Positions 27,541 through 36,471 of a DNA stretch of 64,000 nucleotides are shown in pieces. The stretch's first letter is position 1, and each line of letters opens with the position of its first letter. The translations under genes and the position numbers were made by a program. The notes below the pieces were generated by a model, which worked only from the letters and a program-made list of their open reading frames with translations, had not been told where the DNA came from and did not search any database. Source of the DNA: Geobacillus genomosp. 3 (GTDB lineage: Bacteria; Bacillota; Bacilli; Bacillales; Anoxybacillaceae); NCBI RefSeq assembly GCF_000445995.2, contig NC_022080.4:3382631-3446630 (forward strand), given 5' to 3'.

Positions 27541-28695
27541 TTAACGGGAAGAGTCTTTTCCTATTTGGCCAAGACGGTACACAGAGGCGATATGCCGCGC
27601 TGTTTGTGTCACATACTGTTCCGCCTGCTCAAACGCTTTCTCGAGCGGAATGACGCCGGGAACGATCGTAAAAAGGGCGTCAATGCCATGGTCTAAGACG
27701 ACCGCGCTGTCGTCGCCTAATGATCCGGCGATGCCGATGACCGGGACGCCGAACCGCTTCGCTGTTTTGGCGACGCCGATCGGTGTTTTTCCGAATATCG
27801 TCTGCCCGTCGATCCGCCCTTCACCGGTGATGACCAGATCCGCCCCTTTAATGCGTTCAGCGAGTTGGACCGTTTCGATCACAATCTCGACGCCACGCTT
27901 TAATTCAGCCGGCAGAAACGCAAGCAGCCCCGCGCCTAAACCGCCGGCCGCACCGGCGCCTGGGATGGCGCCGATTTGTTTGCCGAGTTCGCGGCTGATG
28001 ACATCAGCATAGTGCGCCAAGTTCTGATCGAGAACCGCGACCATATCGGGTGTCGCCCCCTTTTGCGGGCCAAAAATGGCGGACGCGCCTTTCGGTCCAG
28101 TGAGCGGATTGTCGACGTCACACGCGACATCAATGCGGACGCCCTCCAGACGCGGATCGAGCCCGGACAAGTCGATCGACTGCAAATGAGCGAGCGCCCC
28201 GCCTCCCGGACCGATGTCGCGGCCGTCGCGGTCTAAAAGCCGTCCGCCAAGCGCCTGCACCATGCCGGCCCCGCCGTCGTTTGTCGCGCTGCCGCCGAGG
28301 CCGATGATCAGGTGGGTGGCACCGGCATCAAGGGCGGCTCGGATCAGTTCCCCTGTCCCCCGCGTCGTCGTCACTAACGGGTTGCGCCGGTCGCGCGGGA
28401 CAAGATGCAATCCCGAGGCGGCTGCCATCTCAATCACCGCTGTCTTCCCGTCGCCAAGCAAGCCGAAAAACGCCCGCACCGGCTCACCGAGCGGCCCGGT
28501 CACTTCGGTTTCCACCACGCGGCCGCCGGTCGCATCCACAAGCGATTGCACCGTCCCTTCTCCGCCGTCAGCCATCGGCACTTTCACATATTCGGCTTGC
28601 GGAAACACCGCCTGAAACCCGCGCTCGACCGCCTCAGCGACTTCGAGCGCTGAGAGACTTTCTTTAAACGAATCCGGGGCGATAACAATTTTCAT
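27541..28695 (-). CDS. glxK: Glycerate kinase
   Basis: 384 residues, GarK/GlxK family (type I). The N-terminus IVIAPDSFKESLSALEVA and the segments GLGGSATNDGGAGM and VITGEGRIDGQT are family signatures. It phosphorylates D-glycerate with ATP to a phosphoglycerate that enters glycolysis. A GAGGAGGG ribosome-binding site precedes the ATG. No glycolate or tartronate pathway genes are nearby, although the tartrate/malate-type dehydrogenase at 7.4-8.4 kb could be related in theme. Confidence 0.94.
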   Translation of the reverse strand: MKIVIAPDSFKESLSALEVAEAVERGFQAVFPQAEYVKVPMADGGEGTVQSLVDATGGRVVETEVTGPLGEPVRAFFGLLGDGKTAVIEMAAASGLHLVPRDRRNPLVTTTRGTGELIRAALDAGATHLIIGLGGSATNDGGAGMVQALGGRLLDRDGRDIGPGGGALAHLQSIDLSGLDPRLEGVRIDVACDVDNPLTGPKGASAIFGPQKGATPDMVAVLDQNLAHYADVISRELGKQIGAIPGAGAAGGLGAGLLAFLPAELKRGVEIVIETVQLAERIKGADLVITGEGRIDGQTIFGKTPIGVAKTAKRFGVPVIGIAGSLGDDSAVVLDHGIDALFTIVPGVIPLEKAFEQAEQYVTQTARHIASVYRLGQIGKDSSR

Positions 28696-29304
28696 CTTTT
28701 TCCCTCCTCACGTTATGAAACAAAGCGAAACACACCCAAACCATTCTCCATACCGAACCGACCGGCCGCTCACATGGCATAACGTTGAGCCGTTCTTTTC
28801 CCGTTCGGCCGTTTCCGCTGTCATTTGGACGACGCTCCCATACGGCCAATGGCCAAGGACAGTCGCCGGCAACTATAACGTTGTGCCGGCTGTACTGAAG
28901 AAAACAATCGCACCCGATCCCTGTCCTTTTCGCTGTCCATATTATATACGAAACAATCGATGTCCAGCTACCTTGTTTTCCGAGGGATGGGACACAATCG
29001 GAGGCAAATATCCTTCAATAATTGTCAAATTTTGTGGAAAAAAAGTGGACGTGAACACTATTTTTTCTATTTTCGGAATTATGTACATAGTACTATAATA
29101 GATTTAGCTAGATGTTTATTTGTTCTAATTGAGAATATGTGGACGATGCCAAAACAGTGGCTTCTAGATTCGTTATCCACCGTTGTTTTCCAATGACCCA
29201 TACCGTGTTTCGAAACTACGGAAATAGGAGGGCCATCCTCTTTTTGGCATCACTTCGCCAACGATGAAGTTGTCAGAGGTCAGATCATAGGAGAGAGAGC
29301 CGAG
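28696..29304. other. 609-base intergenic region without a recognised gene
   Basis: Divergent gap between glxK and the diguanylate cyclase. Small frames in it lack ribosome-binding sites and family features. A -10-like TATAAT occurs near 29094 within an AT-rich stretch, more than 200 bases before the cyclase start, so a long leader is possible. I looked for a c-di-GMP riboswitch core and did not see one. Confidence 0.5.
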
Positions 29305-30543
29305 ATGTTACTCCGAGCACGACCGATTATTTTTGCCGTTTTTTTCTTGTCGATCACCGTTGCCTTTGTGTCAAAACCAACTTTCTTCGATCGCCCATAT
29401 ATGACCGCTTTGCTGTTTTACTGGCTGTTTTCTAGCCTGTATTCCCACTTGCGCGTCGTTGACAAAACGAAAAACAATATTCCGGTTGACTATGGCATCA
29501 ATTACAGCTTGTCGTTTGCCCTGTTTGCCGGCCCACTCGGGCTGCTTATTTTTGAAACATTATTTCGCTTGACTGAACATATGACAAAAAAATACTTGAA
29601 AACAGCGGAATCCGACGAATGGCTGCACACGTTGTACAACATCGGTTCTTTTGTGACATTCAATTCACTGGCGTTTGCCTTATACGATTTCCTTCATCCA
29701 CTGTTTCGTCCTATTCCGTTCATCGGCTTTTGGTTGCTTATTTTTCTGCTCGTCATCATCGTTTCCTTTTTAACTGACTGCTGTCTGATTATGATTTTTT
29801 ATATAACCGGCGACATTCGGACACAGCGTGAGGCACTGGATTTTATTAAGACAAGAAGCTGGACGGATATGGGAAAAACCGCGCTGACGAACGGCCTGTT
29901 ATTTCTCTTTTTGCAGGAGCAGCGGTGGGATATGCTTTTGAGCTTGTTTTTGCTCAATTACTTCGTCAGCCGCTCGTTCTTTTCCAAATCGCAAAGCATC
30001 CAGCATAAACTAGAGCGCGACCATTTTGAACGGATGGCGTATACCGACTTTCTGACCGGCGTTCATAACCGCGCCTACATGGATCAGACGATTGCCAAGT
30101 TAAACAAAACAGGAGAATGGATTGGTGTTGTCGTCGCCGATATCGACAATTTTAAAGCGATTAACGATACGTACAACCACGCCGTCGGCGATGAAGTCAT
30201 TCGCCACTTTGCCTTGACATTAAAACAGTTCCTTAACGAAGATGATTTTTTGTTCCGTAGCGGCGGAGAAGAGTTTACCATGTTTTTGCGCCACCGCACA
30301 TTTGAGGAAAGCGTCCAGCTTGTCGAGGGGATACGGGAAACCGTACGCCATAGCACCGTGCTGGTCGATGACGGAGCGGCCAAGCGTCCGGTTGCTTACA
30401 CGTCGTCATTTGGCCTTTACTTTTTTCAAACAGGAGAAGCGATATCAATCGAAAAGGCGTACGTCTACGCCGATCACTTATTGCTCCATTCGAAAGAAAG
30501 CGGCAAAAATAAAGTATCGGCCCAGTGTGGGGGAGTTGCGTAA
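29305..30543 (+). CDS. Membrane-bound diguanylate cyclase (GGDEF)
   Basis: 412 residues. The N-terminal half has about six hydrophobic segments (residues 5-225), a sensor of unknown ligand. The C-terminal GGDEF domain (about 245-405) has the active signature SGGEEF, so it should make c-di-GMP from GTP. The usual inhibitory I-site RxxD ahead of the signature is replaced by NEDD, losing the Arg, which suggests no product feedback. The architecture recalls B. subtilis DgcK. AGGAGAGAGAG precedes the ATG. A terminator follows directly. Confidence 0.9.
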   Translation: MLLRARPIIFAVFFLSITVAFVSKPTFFDRPYMTALLFYWLFSSLYSHLRVVDKTKNNIPVDYGINYSLSFALFAGPLGLLIFETLFRLTEHMTKKYLKTAESDEWLHTLYNIGSFVTFNSLAFALYDFLHPLFRPIPFIGFWLLIFLLVIIVSFLTDCCLIMIFYITGDIRTQREALDFIKTRSWTDMGKTALTNGLLFLFLQEQRWDMLLSLFLLNYFVSRSFFSKSQSIQHKLERDHFERMAYTDFLTGVHNRAYMDQTIAKLNKTGEWIGVVVADIDNFKAINDTYNHAVGDEVIRHFALTLKQFLNEDDFLFRSGGEEFTMFLRHRTFEESVQLVEGIRETVRHSTVLVDDGAAKRPVAYTSSFGLYFFQTGEAISIEKAYVYADHLLLHSKESGKNKVSAQCGGVA

Positions 30544-30559
30544 TGAAGCAACTCCTTTT
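30532..30559 (+). terminator. Intrinsic terminator of the diguanylate cyclase gene
   Basis: GGAGTTGC (30532-30539) pairs with GCAACTCC (30548-30555), followed by T4. The stop codon lies in the loop. Confidence 0.85.
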
Positions 30560-30722
30560 CGTTTTCCCTCATGCGCCGTTTGTCCCGTGCAAAAACGATG
30601 AAGTTTTCATACATTAACTAGAAAACGGGACCATCTTTGACCGCCCTGCCGAAACAAAATTCTTTATTACTTGCCGGTGGCAAAACCGTTCTGGATGGCC
30701 GGGATAAAAAGGGGGGGAACTA

Positions 30723-31652
30723 TTGAAGGTTTTGGTGACAGGCGGCTGTGGGTTTATCGGCTCCCATATTGTCGATTTGCTAGTAGAATCAGGTTATGAT
30801 TCGGCGGTCATCGACAACCTTTCTACAGGATCGGCGGCGTTTCTTCACCCGGAGGCAAAATGGCATCATGTCGATCTCTTATCCCAAACCGATGTCGACG
30901 CTGTGTTCGCCCATGAAAAACCTGATTATGTCATCCACCAAGCAGCGCAAACGTCCGTCCCCGCCTCCATTGCCGATCCGTCCGCTGATGCTTTAATCAA
31001 TATTTTCGGCACCTTAACCGTCCTTCATTGCTGTGTAAAGTATAACGTGAAAAAAATCATTTTCGCGTCCTCCTGTGCCGTTTACGGCGATGCCGGCGAC
31101 ACGAGCATCACCGAATCGTCCCCCGTCAGGCCCACCTCCTTTTACGCTGCCTCGAAGCAGATGGGCGAGCTGTATATCCGCCTTTTTCACCGCTATTACG
31201 GCCTTACGTATACGATATTGCGATACGCCAACGTATACGGGCCGCGGCAATCTGCCAAAAATGAAGGCGGCGTTGTGGCGGCGCTCATCCGTAAACAGCT
31301 TGCCAAGGAACCGCCGGTTATATTCGGCGACGGCAATCAGACGCGCGATTTTGTATTTGTCAAAGACGTCGCTTGGGCGAACGTACTTTCTTTAACGAAA
31401 GGGGATAACGATACGTTCAACATTGGCACGAATCAAGGAACGACGATCAACGAGCTGGCGGCGCTCATTGCTTCCTTCTTTCCATCGCCGACCCGCTGTC
31501 TTTACCATCCCGAACGGCCAGGAGACATCCGTCATAGCCGATTGAACGCGGAACAGGCCAACCGTCAGCTTGGCTGGCTGCCGAAATACGATCTAGAAAC
31601 CGGGTTAGCAGAAACGGTGCGTTTCTATCGGTCAAACAACTTCACCAAATGA
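30723..31652 (+). CDS. NAD-dependent nucleotide-sugar epimerase/dehydratase (GalE-like)
   Basis: 309-residue extended short-chain dehydrogenase. The NAD motif TGGCGFIGSH (7-16), the catalytic Ser in ASSCAVYG and the YxxxK pair in FYAASK are all present. Such proteins act on UDP-glucose or related sugars; GalE-like 4-epimerisation is the best guess, but dTDP- or UDP-GlcNAc epimerases look similar. The start is TTG after AAAAGGGGGGG. It precedes a glycosyltransferase, suggesting surface polysaccharide or glycolipid synthesis, though each has its own signals. Confidence 0.82.
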   Translation: MKVLVTGGCGFIGSHIVDLLVESGYDSAVIDNLSTGSAAFLHPEAKWHHVDLLSQTDVDAVFAHEKPDYVIHQAAQTSVPASIADPSADALINIFGTLTVLHCCVKYNVKKIIFASSCAVYGDAGDTSITESSPVRPTSFYAASKQMGELYIRLFHRYYGLTYTILRYANVYGPRQSAKNEGGVVAALIRKQLAKEPPVIFGDGNQTRDFVFVKDVAWANVLSLTKGDNDTFNIGTNQGTTINELAALIASFFPSPTRCLYHPERPGDIRHSRLNAEQANRQLGWLPKYDLETGLAETVRFYRSNNFTK

Positions 31653-31691
31653 AAAAGACCGCCATCTTCCGACAAAGGTGAGCGGTCTTTT
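31653..31691 (+). terminator. Intrinsic terminator after the epimerase gene
   Basis: AAAAGACCGC (31653-31662) pairs with GCGGTCTTTT (31682-31691) across a 19-base loop. The stem is symmetric with A- and T-runs, so it can act on both strands. Confidence 0.85.
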
Positions 31692-31871
31692 CTTCAATCG
31701 GGACTGTCGAACGAACGATCCACCTCTCCGTTTGTGTGGAACATTGCCGTCCGCCAGGCTCCGGTATCTTCTTTTCCTGCGGGCGCTAGCCGCATCGTTC
31801 GAACATAAATGATTCTTTTTTCATATGTATATAGGAGGAGAAGAGAATCAGTCCCATAAGGTGGTGGGAAG

Positions 31872-32636
31872 TTGATCCATCTTGTCACAGCGACAAACGA
31901 CGCCTACGCTTTGCCCCTTGGGGTCATGCTGACATCATTGTTCGTCAACAAAACGTCTGAATATCCAGTTATCGTTTATATACTATACGAAACGTTATCT
32001 GATAAAAACAAACAGAATATCGAAAAAATCGTCAACAGCTACAAACAGCAATCCATTTTTTTGCCGATTACCGACCCGATTTTTACTCAGTTAAAAGAAA
32101 CAAATTATATTACAAAAGAAATGTATTACCGGATTGCCATTCCAGACCTGCTCGGTCCGGAAGTCAAAAAAGTGCTTTATCTTGACTGCGACCTCATTGT
32201 CAAAAAAGATATCTCCGAACTATGGGAGACAAACATTGACGATTGCTTCGTCGCTGCTGTCGAGAGCGTCGACGCTCAAGGAAGAAAAAATGACTTGCTT
32301 ATTCCGGACGGGTACCATTACTTTAACTCCGGCGTTTTATTAATCAATGTAGAGAAATGGCGGGAACACCACATCTCCTCTAAAGTGTTCGAGTTCATTC
32401 AAACGCATCCGGAAAAACTTGTTCACCCCGACCAAGATGCGTTAAATGCCGTTTTGTATGACAAATGGCTGCCTTTGCATCCAAAGTGGAATTATACAAC
32501 AGGCCATATCAAGCTTCCACGCCTGCACACAAAGCCGGTTATCATCCATTTCACCGGCCGGAAGAAACCGTGGGACACCGGCCATCCACTCGCCAAGCAA
32601 TATTTTAAGTATCGAAAAAAGGTGGATTGGGAATAG
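31872..32636 (+). CDS. Glycosyltransferase family 8 protein
   Basis: 254 residues, GT-A fold retaining glycosyltransferase of family 8 (galactosyl/glucosyl transferases such as those acting on lipopolysaccharide cores or cell-surface glycans). The DxD metal-binding motif is YLDCDLIV (about 100-107), and the C-terminal HFTGRKKPW carries the second metal-binding His. The start is a TTG preceded by AAGGTGGTGGGAAG. It stands alone after a terminator; the acceptor is unknown. The 156 bases to rlmH hold nothing recognisable. Confidence 0.85.
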   Translation: MIHLVTATNDAYALPLGVMLTSLFVNKTSEYPVIVYILYETLSDKNKQNIEKIVNSYKQQSIFLPITDPIFTQLKETNYITKEMYYRIAIPDLLGPEVKKVLYLDCDLIVKKDISELWETNIDDCFVAAVESVDAQGRKNDLLIPDGYHYFNSGVLLINVEKWREHHISSKVFEFIQTHPEKLVHPDQDALNAVLYDKWLPLHPKWNYTTGHIKLPRLHTKPVIIHFTGRKKPWDTGHPLAKQYFKYRKKVDWE

Positions 32637-32792
32637 GCGTTAAAACGGCAACAGATGAAAAAGAAGGCGCCCTTTCTTCCGCCCCGCTCTATCGGACAAA
32701 CAGCATACATCACCGGACCATCCATGACGCCCCATACTGTGCCTTATCAAAACATGTAGACCGTTGAATTCCAATACTTAGGCTTTTCAATT

Positions 32793-33272
32793 TTATTTAT
32801 GGTACGGTTCCCCCCGATTAATCCGAAACGCGCGGTAAATTTGCTCAAGCAAAATGAGGCGCATGAGCTGATGAGGAAACGTCATTTTCGAAAACGACAG
32901 CGCCTCGTTAGCACGTGCCATCACTTGTTTGCTTAACCCGAGCGAGCCGCCAATGACAAAAACGATTTTGCTTTTGCCGTAAGTGGCAAGTTCGTCAAGC
33001 CGGGCCGCAAATTGCTCGGACGATCTCATCTTCCCCTCAATGGCGAGCGCGATGACATAGGCGTCATGCGGGATTTTCGCCAGCAGCCGCTCGCCCTCAC
33101 GCTGCTTAACTTGCTCTTCCTCAAGTTCGCTAGCCCGCTCGGAAGTTTTTTCATCAGCGACTTCGATTATCTCTATTTTCGCATACGCAGACAGGCGCTT
33201 TGTGTACTCATTGACCCCTTGAATTAAATATTTTTCCTTCAATTTGCCCACAGCGGCAATGCAAATATGCAC
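32793..33272 (-). CDS. rlmH: 23S rRNA (pseudouridine-1915-N3)-methyltransferase
   Basis: 159 residues, exact family length. SPOUT-class RNA methylase acting on the 70S ribosome at pseudouridine 1915 of helix 69. The SAM-binding knot segment VIGGSLGLS and the invariant C-terminus [13 protein letters not shown] are present. Also called YydA in Bacillus. AAGGTGGGGATGAC precedes the ATG. A cluster of DnaA boxes lies directly upstream. Confidence 0.97.
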   Translation of the reverse strand: MHICIAAVGKLKEKYLIQGVNEYTKRLSAYAKIEIIEVADEKTSERASELEEEQVKQREGERLLAKIPHDAYVIALAIEGKMRSSEQFAARLDELATYGKSKIVFVIGGSLGLSKQVMARANEALSFSKMTFPHQLMRLILLEQIYRAFRINRGEPYHK

Positions 33273-33297
33273 ATGTCATCCCCACCTTGCAAACAAC

Positions 33298-33422
33298 TTA
33301 TCAACAATAGTTATCCACATATACACAATACATATCCACATATTGTGCGAAAACATTAGTTCCCTACTACATATACAGCTTTTTTTCCGCAAAACCAACA
33401 CGGTCTTTCGTTGTTATCCACA
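33298..33422. promoter_or_regulatory. DnaA-box cluster upstream of rlmH
   Basis: Two perfect boxes TTATCCACA (33311-33319 and 33414-33422) and two near matches, TTATCAACA (33298-33306) and ATATCCACA (33332-33340), all in the same orientation within 125 bases. The last one lies inside the small CxxH/CxxC gene. B. subtilis is reported (from memory) to carry a DnaA-box cluster at the matching yydA locus that tempers replication initiation. Confidence 0.75.
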
Positions 33423-33505
33423 GGTGAGATATCGGGCGCCTGTTCTGTCTCCTCCACATATTCGTCAATGGCGACATCAATATGTTCTTCACATGTGAAT
33501 ATCAT
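33356..33505 (-). CDS. Small CxxH/CxxC-type zinc-motif protein
   Basis: 49 residues with CEEH near the N-terminus and CWFC near the C-terminus, the pattern of a small Bacillales protein family named after these motifs and usually found next to rlmH. It is likely a zinc-binding micro-protein; function unknown. The frame extends 18 codons upstream, but the ATG at 33505 is preceded by AAGGGGCGGAAAC and begins the conserved part. Confidence 0.8.
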   Translation of the reverse strand: MIFTCEEHIDVAIDEYVEETEQAPDISPVDNNERPCWFCGKKAVYVVGN

Positions 33506-33528
33506 TGTTTCCGCCCCTTTCCTTGTGG

Positions 33529-33553
33529 AAAAAAGAAGGAGCGTTTCCGCTCC
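33529..33553 (-). terminator. Intrinsic terminator of htrC
   Basis: GGAGCG and CGCTCC (33548-33553 and 33538-33543) form a stem with a GAAA loop on the minus strand, followed by TTC and T6. Confidence 0.8.
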
Positions 33554-33568
33554 CTCCACTGTTTTGGT

Positions 33569-34786
33569 TTAATACGACTCGCGCGCCAATTTCATCGTGA
33601 CCGTCCGCTTTTCCCCATCACGATAAAACGTGACTTCCATTCGATCGCCGATCGATTTTTCCGTATACAAATACTTGCGCAAGTCAAGCACGTTGCGAAT
33701 TTTTTCCCCATCAAGCGCCACAATAACGTCAAACTGCTGCAAGCCTGCCTGCGCAGCTGGCGACATCGGCACGACTTGGATGACCGCCACCCCTTCCGTC
33801 ACGTTCAGCGGCAAATGAAGTGTCGCCTGCAAATGATACGATGGAATGTCGCTCAGCGAGCGGAGTTCCACGCCCATGTATGGGCGGCGCACTTGTCCGT
33901 ATTTCTCCAAATCGGAAATGATCGGGATGGCTGCGTTGATTGGGATGGCAAATCCAATGCCTTCCACTGCTTCCTGAGCGATTTTCATCGAATTAATCCC
34001 AATGACTTGTCCTTTGATGTTGACGAGAGCGCCGCCGCTGTTGCCCGGGTTAATAGCCGCATCGGTCTGCAATACTTCCGCATTCCAATCCGGGGCGCCA
34101 TCTTGGTCCAAGTCAACTTCCACCGTCCGGTTCGTCCCGGAAATGATGCCTTGTGTCACCGACCCGGCAAACTGCAGGCCGAGCGGGTTGCCGATGGCGA
34201 TGACCGGCTCGCCCGGCTTCACGGCATCGGAGTCACCGAACTCAGCCACCTTTTTCACATGCTTCGCGTCAATTTCCAATACGGCCAAGTCCATGAGCAC
34301 ATCGCTCCCGAGCAGCTTCGCCGGCACCCTCGTCCCGTCTTTTAAGCTTACTTCCAGCTGACTCGCGTTTTCAACAACATGGTGGTTTGTCACAATAAAC
34401 GCCCGTCCCCCGGCTTTCTTGTAAATGACGCCCGATCCGACGCCCTCTTCGCCTCCTTGCGACCAAAAGCCCGCCTGTTGGATATTGACGACGCCGACGA
34501 CCGCCTCGGACACTTGATTGATCGCTGTCGTCACCGCTGTCGTCACATCAACAGAAACACTTTGCCGGATGGGGGGAGCTCCGTTTTCTCCGCCCCGTTC
34601 TTCCTCCCTGCCTTGTGGCGGCACGACATCGTATGGGAGGACGTCCCAACGGGAAAGCGCCGGGATCGACATGAGGACGAGCAGTCCGCCCAGTATGGCG
34701 CCGACAAGGGCAGAAACAAACGAACCGCTGCGCCGTTTCCGCTTCATTTGCTCACGCGATTCGTAATGGTCATCGTAATATCCCAT
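33569..34786 (-). CDS. htrC: Membrane-anchored serine protease HtrC (DegP-like, PDZ)
   Basis: 405 residues. A basic N-terminal tail and one membrane helix (about 22-43) anchor it, followed by a trypsin-like domain with His in VTNHHVV, Asp in LMDLAVLE and Ser in NPGNSGGAL, then one PDZ domain (about 305-400). Such proteases degrade or refold misfolded exported proteins. It is the last gene of the wal locus, as yyxA/htrC is in B. subtilis. The ATG at 34786 with AAAGGGTGGTG is chosen over an upstream in-frame ATG. Confidence 0.93.
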   Translation of the reverse strand: MGYYDDHYESREQMKRKRRSGSFVSALVGAILGGLLVLMSIPALSRWDVLPYDVVPPQGREEERGGENGAPPIRQSVSVDVTTAVTTAINQVSEAVVGVVNIQQAGFWSQGGEEGVGSGVIYKKAGGRAFIVTNHHVVENASQLEVSLKDGTRVPAKLLGSDVLMDLAVLEIDAKHVKKVAEFGDSDAVKPGEPVIAIGNPLGLQFAGSVTQGIISGTNRTVEVDLDQDGAPDWNAEVLQTDAAINPGNSGGALVNIKGQVIGINSMKIAQEAVEGIGFAIPINAAIPIISDLEKYGQVRRPYMGVELRSLSDIPSYHLQATLHLPLNVTEGVAVIQVVPMSPAAQAGLQQFDVIVALDGEKIRNVLDLRKYLYTEKSIGDRMEVTFYRDGEKRTVTMKLARESY

Positions 34787-34887
34787 GCTCACCACCCTTT
34801 CCGCATTCGTCTCCATCCCTCATTATAATCATGAAAAGGTGAAAAAATCCAACAAACGCATTTCCCTCAGTTTAGACAAAACGACCG

Positions 34888-35682
34888 TCACACATACGCT
34901 AACGCAGTCGCCTTGCGCGGGTCGGTATCGTACAAACGAAAGCCGGCACCGACCGCCAGCCCCCTCTGTTCGAGCGTTTGCGCCACAGTCATACGCGCCA
35001 GCTCTTTCATATTGTTATCTTGGCTTAAATGAGCCAAATAAATTTGTTTCGTCCGTTCGCCAATTACATCAGCAAGCGCCAGACCCGCTTCTTCATTCGA
35101 AATATGGCCAACGTCGCTTAAAATGCGGCGCTTAACGTTCCACGGATACCTCCCCATTCGCAACATCCCGACATCATGGTTGCTTTCAAATACGAAGACA
35201 TCAGCATTTTCGATCGTTTTTTTCATCCGCTCGCTCACATAGCCGGTATCGGTGAGCAAGGCGAGCTTTTTTCCTCCATAGTGGAAGACGTAAAACATCG
35301 GTTCAGCTGCATCATGGGAAACGCCAAATGACTCAACGTCGACATCACCGAACGTTCTCACCGCACCGAGCGGAAAGACAAACTTTTGCTCGGACGGGAT
35401 GTCGCCGATGGCCTGTCCCATGGCCTGCCACGTTTTTTCATTCGCATAAACCGGTAAACGGTACTTGCGGGCGAGGACGCCAAGCCCCTTAATATGGTCG
35501 CTATGCTCATGAGTCACAAGCAACGCATCCAATTGCTTCGGATGGCGGTCGATTTCGGCAAACAGCTGCTCGAGTTGTTTGCCGCTCAGTCCGGCATCGA
35601 CGAGCAGGCGCTGGCGGTTCGTTTCGACGTAAAAGGCGTTGCCGGTGCTGCCGCTGGCCAGTACACTAAATCGCATTGTCAT
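34888..35682 (-). CDS. walJ: WalJ (YycJ) metallo-beta-lactamase-fold nuclease
   Basis: 264 residues. The metal motif [12 protein letters not shown] (about 55-66) and downstream His/Asp residues define the metallo-beta-lactamase fold. Homologues are double-strand 5'-3' exonucleases linked to DNA repair and replication/cell division coordination. It starts six bases after walI. GGAGTGAAAACGA precedes the first of two near ATGs. Confidence 0.93.
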   Translation of the reverse strand: MTMRFSVLASGSTGNAFYVETNRQRLLVDAGLSGKQLEQLFAEIDRHPKQLDALLVTHEHSDHIKGLGVLARKYRLPVYANEKTWQAMGQAIGDIPSEQKFVFPLGAVRTFGDVDVESFGVSHDAAEPMFYVFHYGGKKLALLTDTGYVSERMKKTIENADVFVFESNHDVGMLRMGRYPWNVKRRILSDVGHISNEEAGLALADVIGERTKQIYLAHLSQDNNMKELARMTVAQTLEQRGLAVGAGFRLYDTDPRKATALAYV

Positions 35683-35688
35683 TCGTTT

Positions 35689-36471
35689 TCACTCCAGCAC
35701 ATTTCCTTGATCCGTAATGACTTGCCCTTCAAACGCATTGACAAAATAGTCTTCTTTCCGGTTGACGACGATATGCCATGTCGGCGTTAGGACTTGCGAA
35801 GCGGTAAACTGGACGAGGCCATAGTAGCCAAGCTCGACTTTCGTGACACGGTCTCCTGGCTGCAAATGCCCTTTCCGATACAGCGTCTCAATGGCCTTAA
35901 TGGCTGGAACGATATCTTGTTTCCGCTCGTATTTTTCCAAGTCATCCAGCATCGTCTGTTCATAGGACAGCGCCTCCCGCTGCTCGTTGACGTGAATAAC
36001 GAGCTTGCTGTTTTCGTTGCCATAAATCACTTTCCCGTCATACACTTGGTAACAAATCACCGTGCCTTTCCTTTTGTCAAATGACCAAAAGGTGTATTGT
36101 TTCCCGTTTAAGATGTAGCGCTGTAAAAACTCACGCAGTTGGTACGGGTCTTCGACGTTTAAAGCGACCGGATGGGTGAACGTCCCTTTTAACTTTGTTT
36201 CCCCTTCAACTTCTACTTTTTGTCCAGACAGTTTTTTCGTATCAGCACTGGTAAATGAGCGGCTTTTGCCGCTAACATACGCCGCTTTTGTCACCTCTTT
36301 TGGTAAATCGACATACGTAATGCCGTTCGCCTCGAGCTGTTCTTCAATCGTCGTTTCCAAAATGACATCCAACTGGCTGCTATTTCTTTTTTCCATAAAC
36401 TGATAGACTAAAAAGCAATCAAGGATGAGGAACACAATAATAAAAATCGTCTTTGTTTTACTCCAATCCAT
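35689..36471 (-). CDS. walI: WalI (YycI) regulator of the WalK kinase
   Basis: 260 residues, one N-terminal membrane helix and an external domain with the two-lobed YycH/YycI fold. Together with WalH it holds WalK in check in B. subtilis. It overlaps walH by 14 bases. The ATG at 36471, preceded by GGAGGAGGGGG, fits the family N-terminus MDWSKTKTIFI. Confidence 0.92.
   Translation of the reverse strand: MDWSKTKTIFIIVFLILDCFLVYQFMEKRNSSQLDVILETTIEEQLEANGITYVDLPKEVTKAAYVSGKSRSFTSADTKKLSGQKVEVEGETKLKGTFTHPVALNVEDPYQLREFLQRYILNGKQYTFWSFDKRKGTVICYQVYDGKVIYGNENSKLVIHVNEQREALSYEQTMLDDLEKYERKQDIVPAIKAIETLYRKGHLQPGDRVTKVELGYYGLVQFTASQVLTPTWHIVVNRKEDYFVNAFEGQVITDQGNVLE

Noticed and set aside
29100..29304. 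c-di-GMP riboswitch before the GGDEF gene
   Set aside because: No GEMM-I or GEMM-II core sequence could be recognised by eye.
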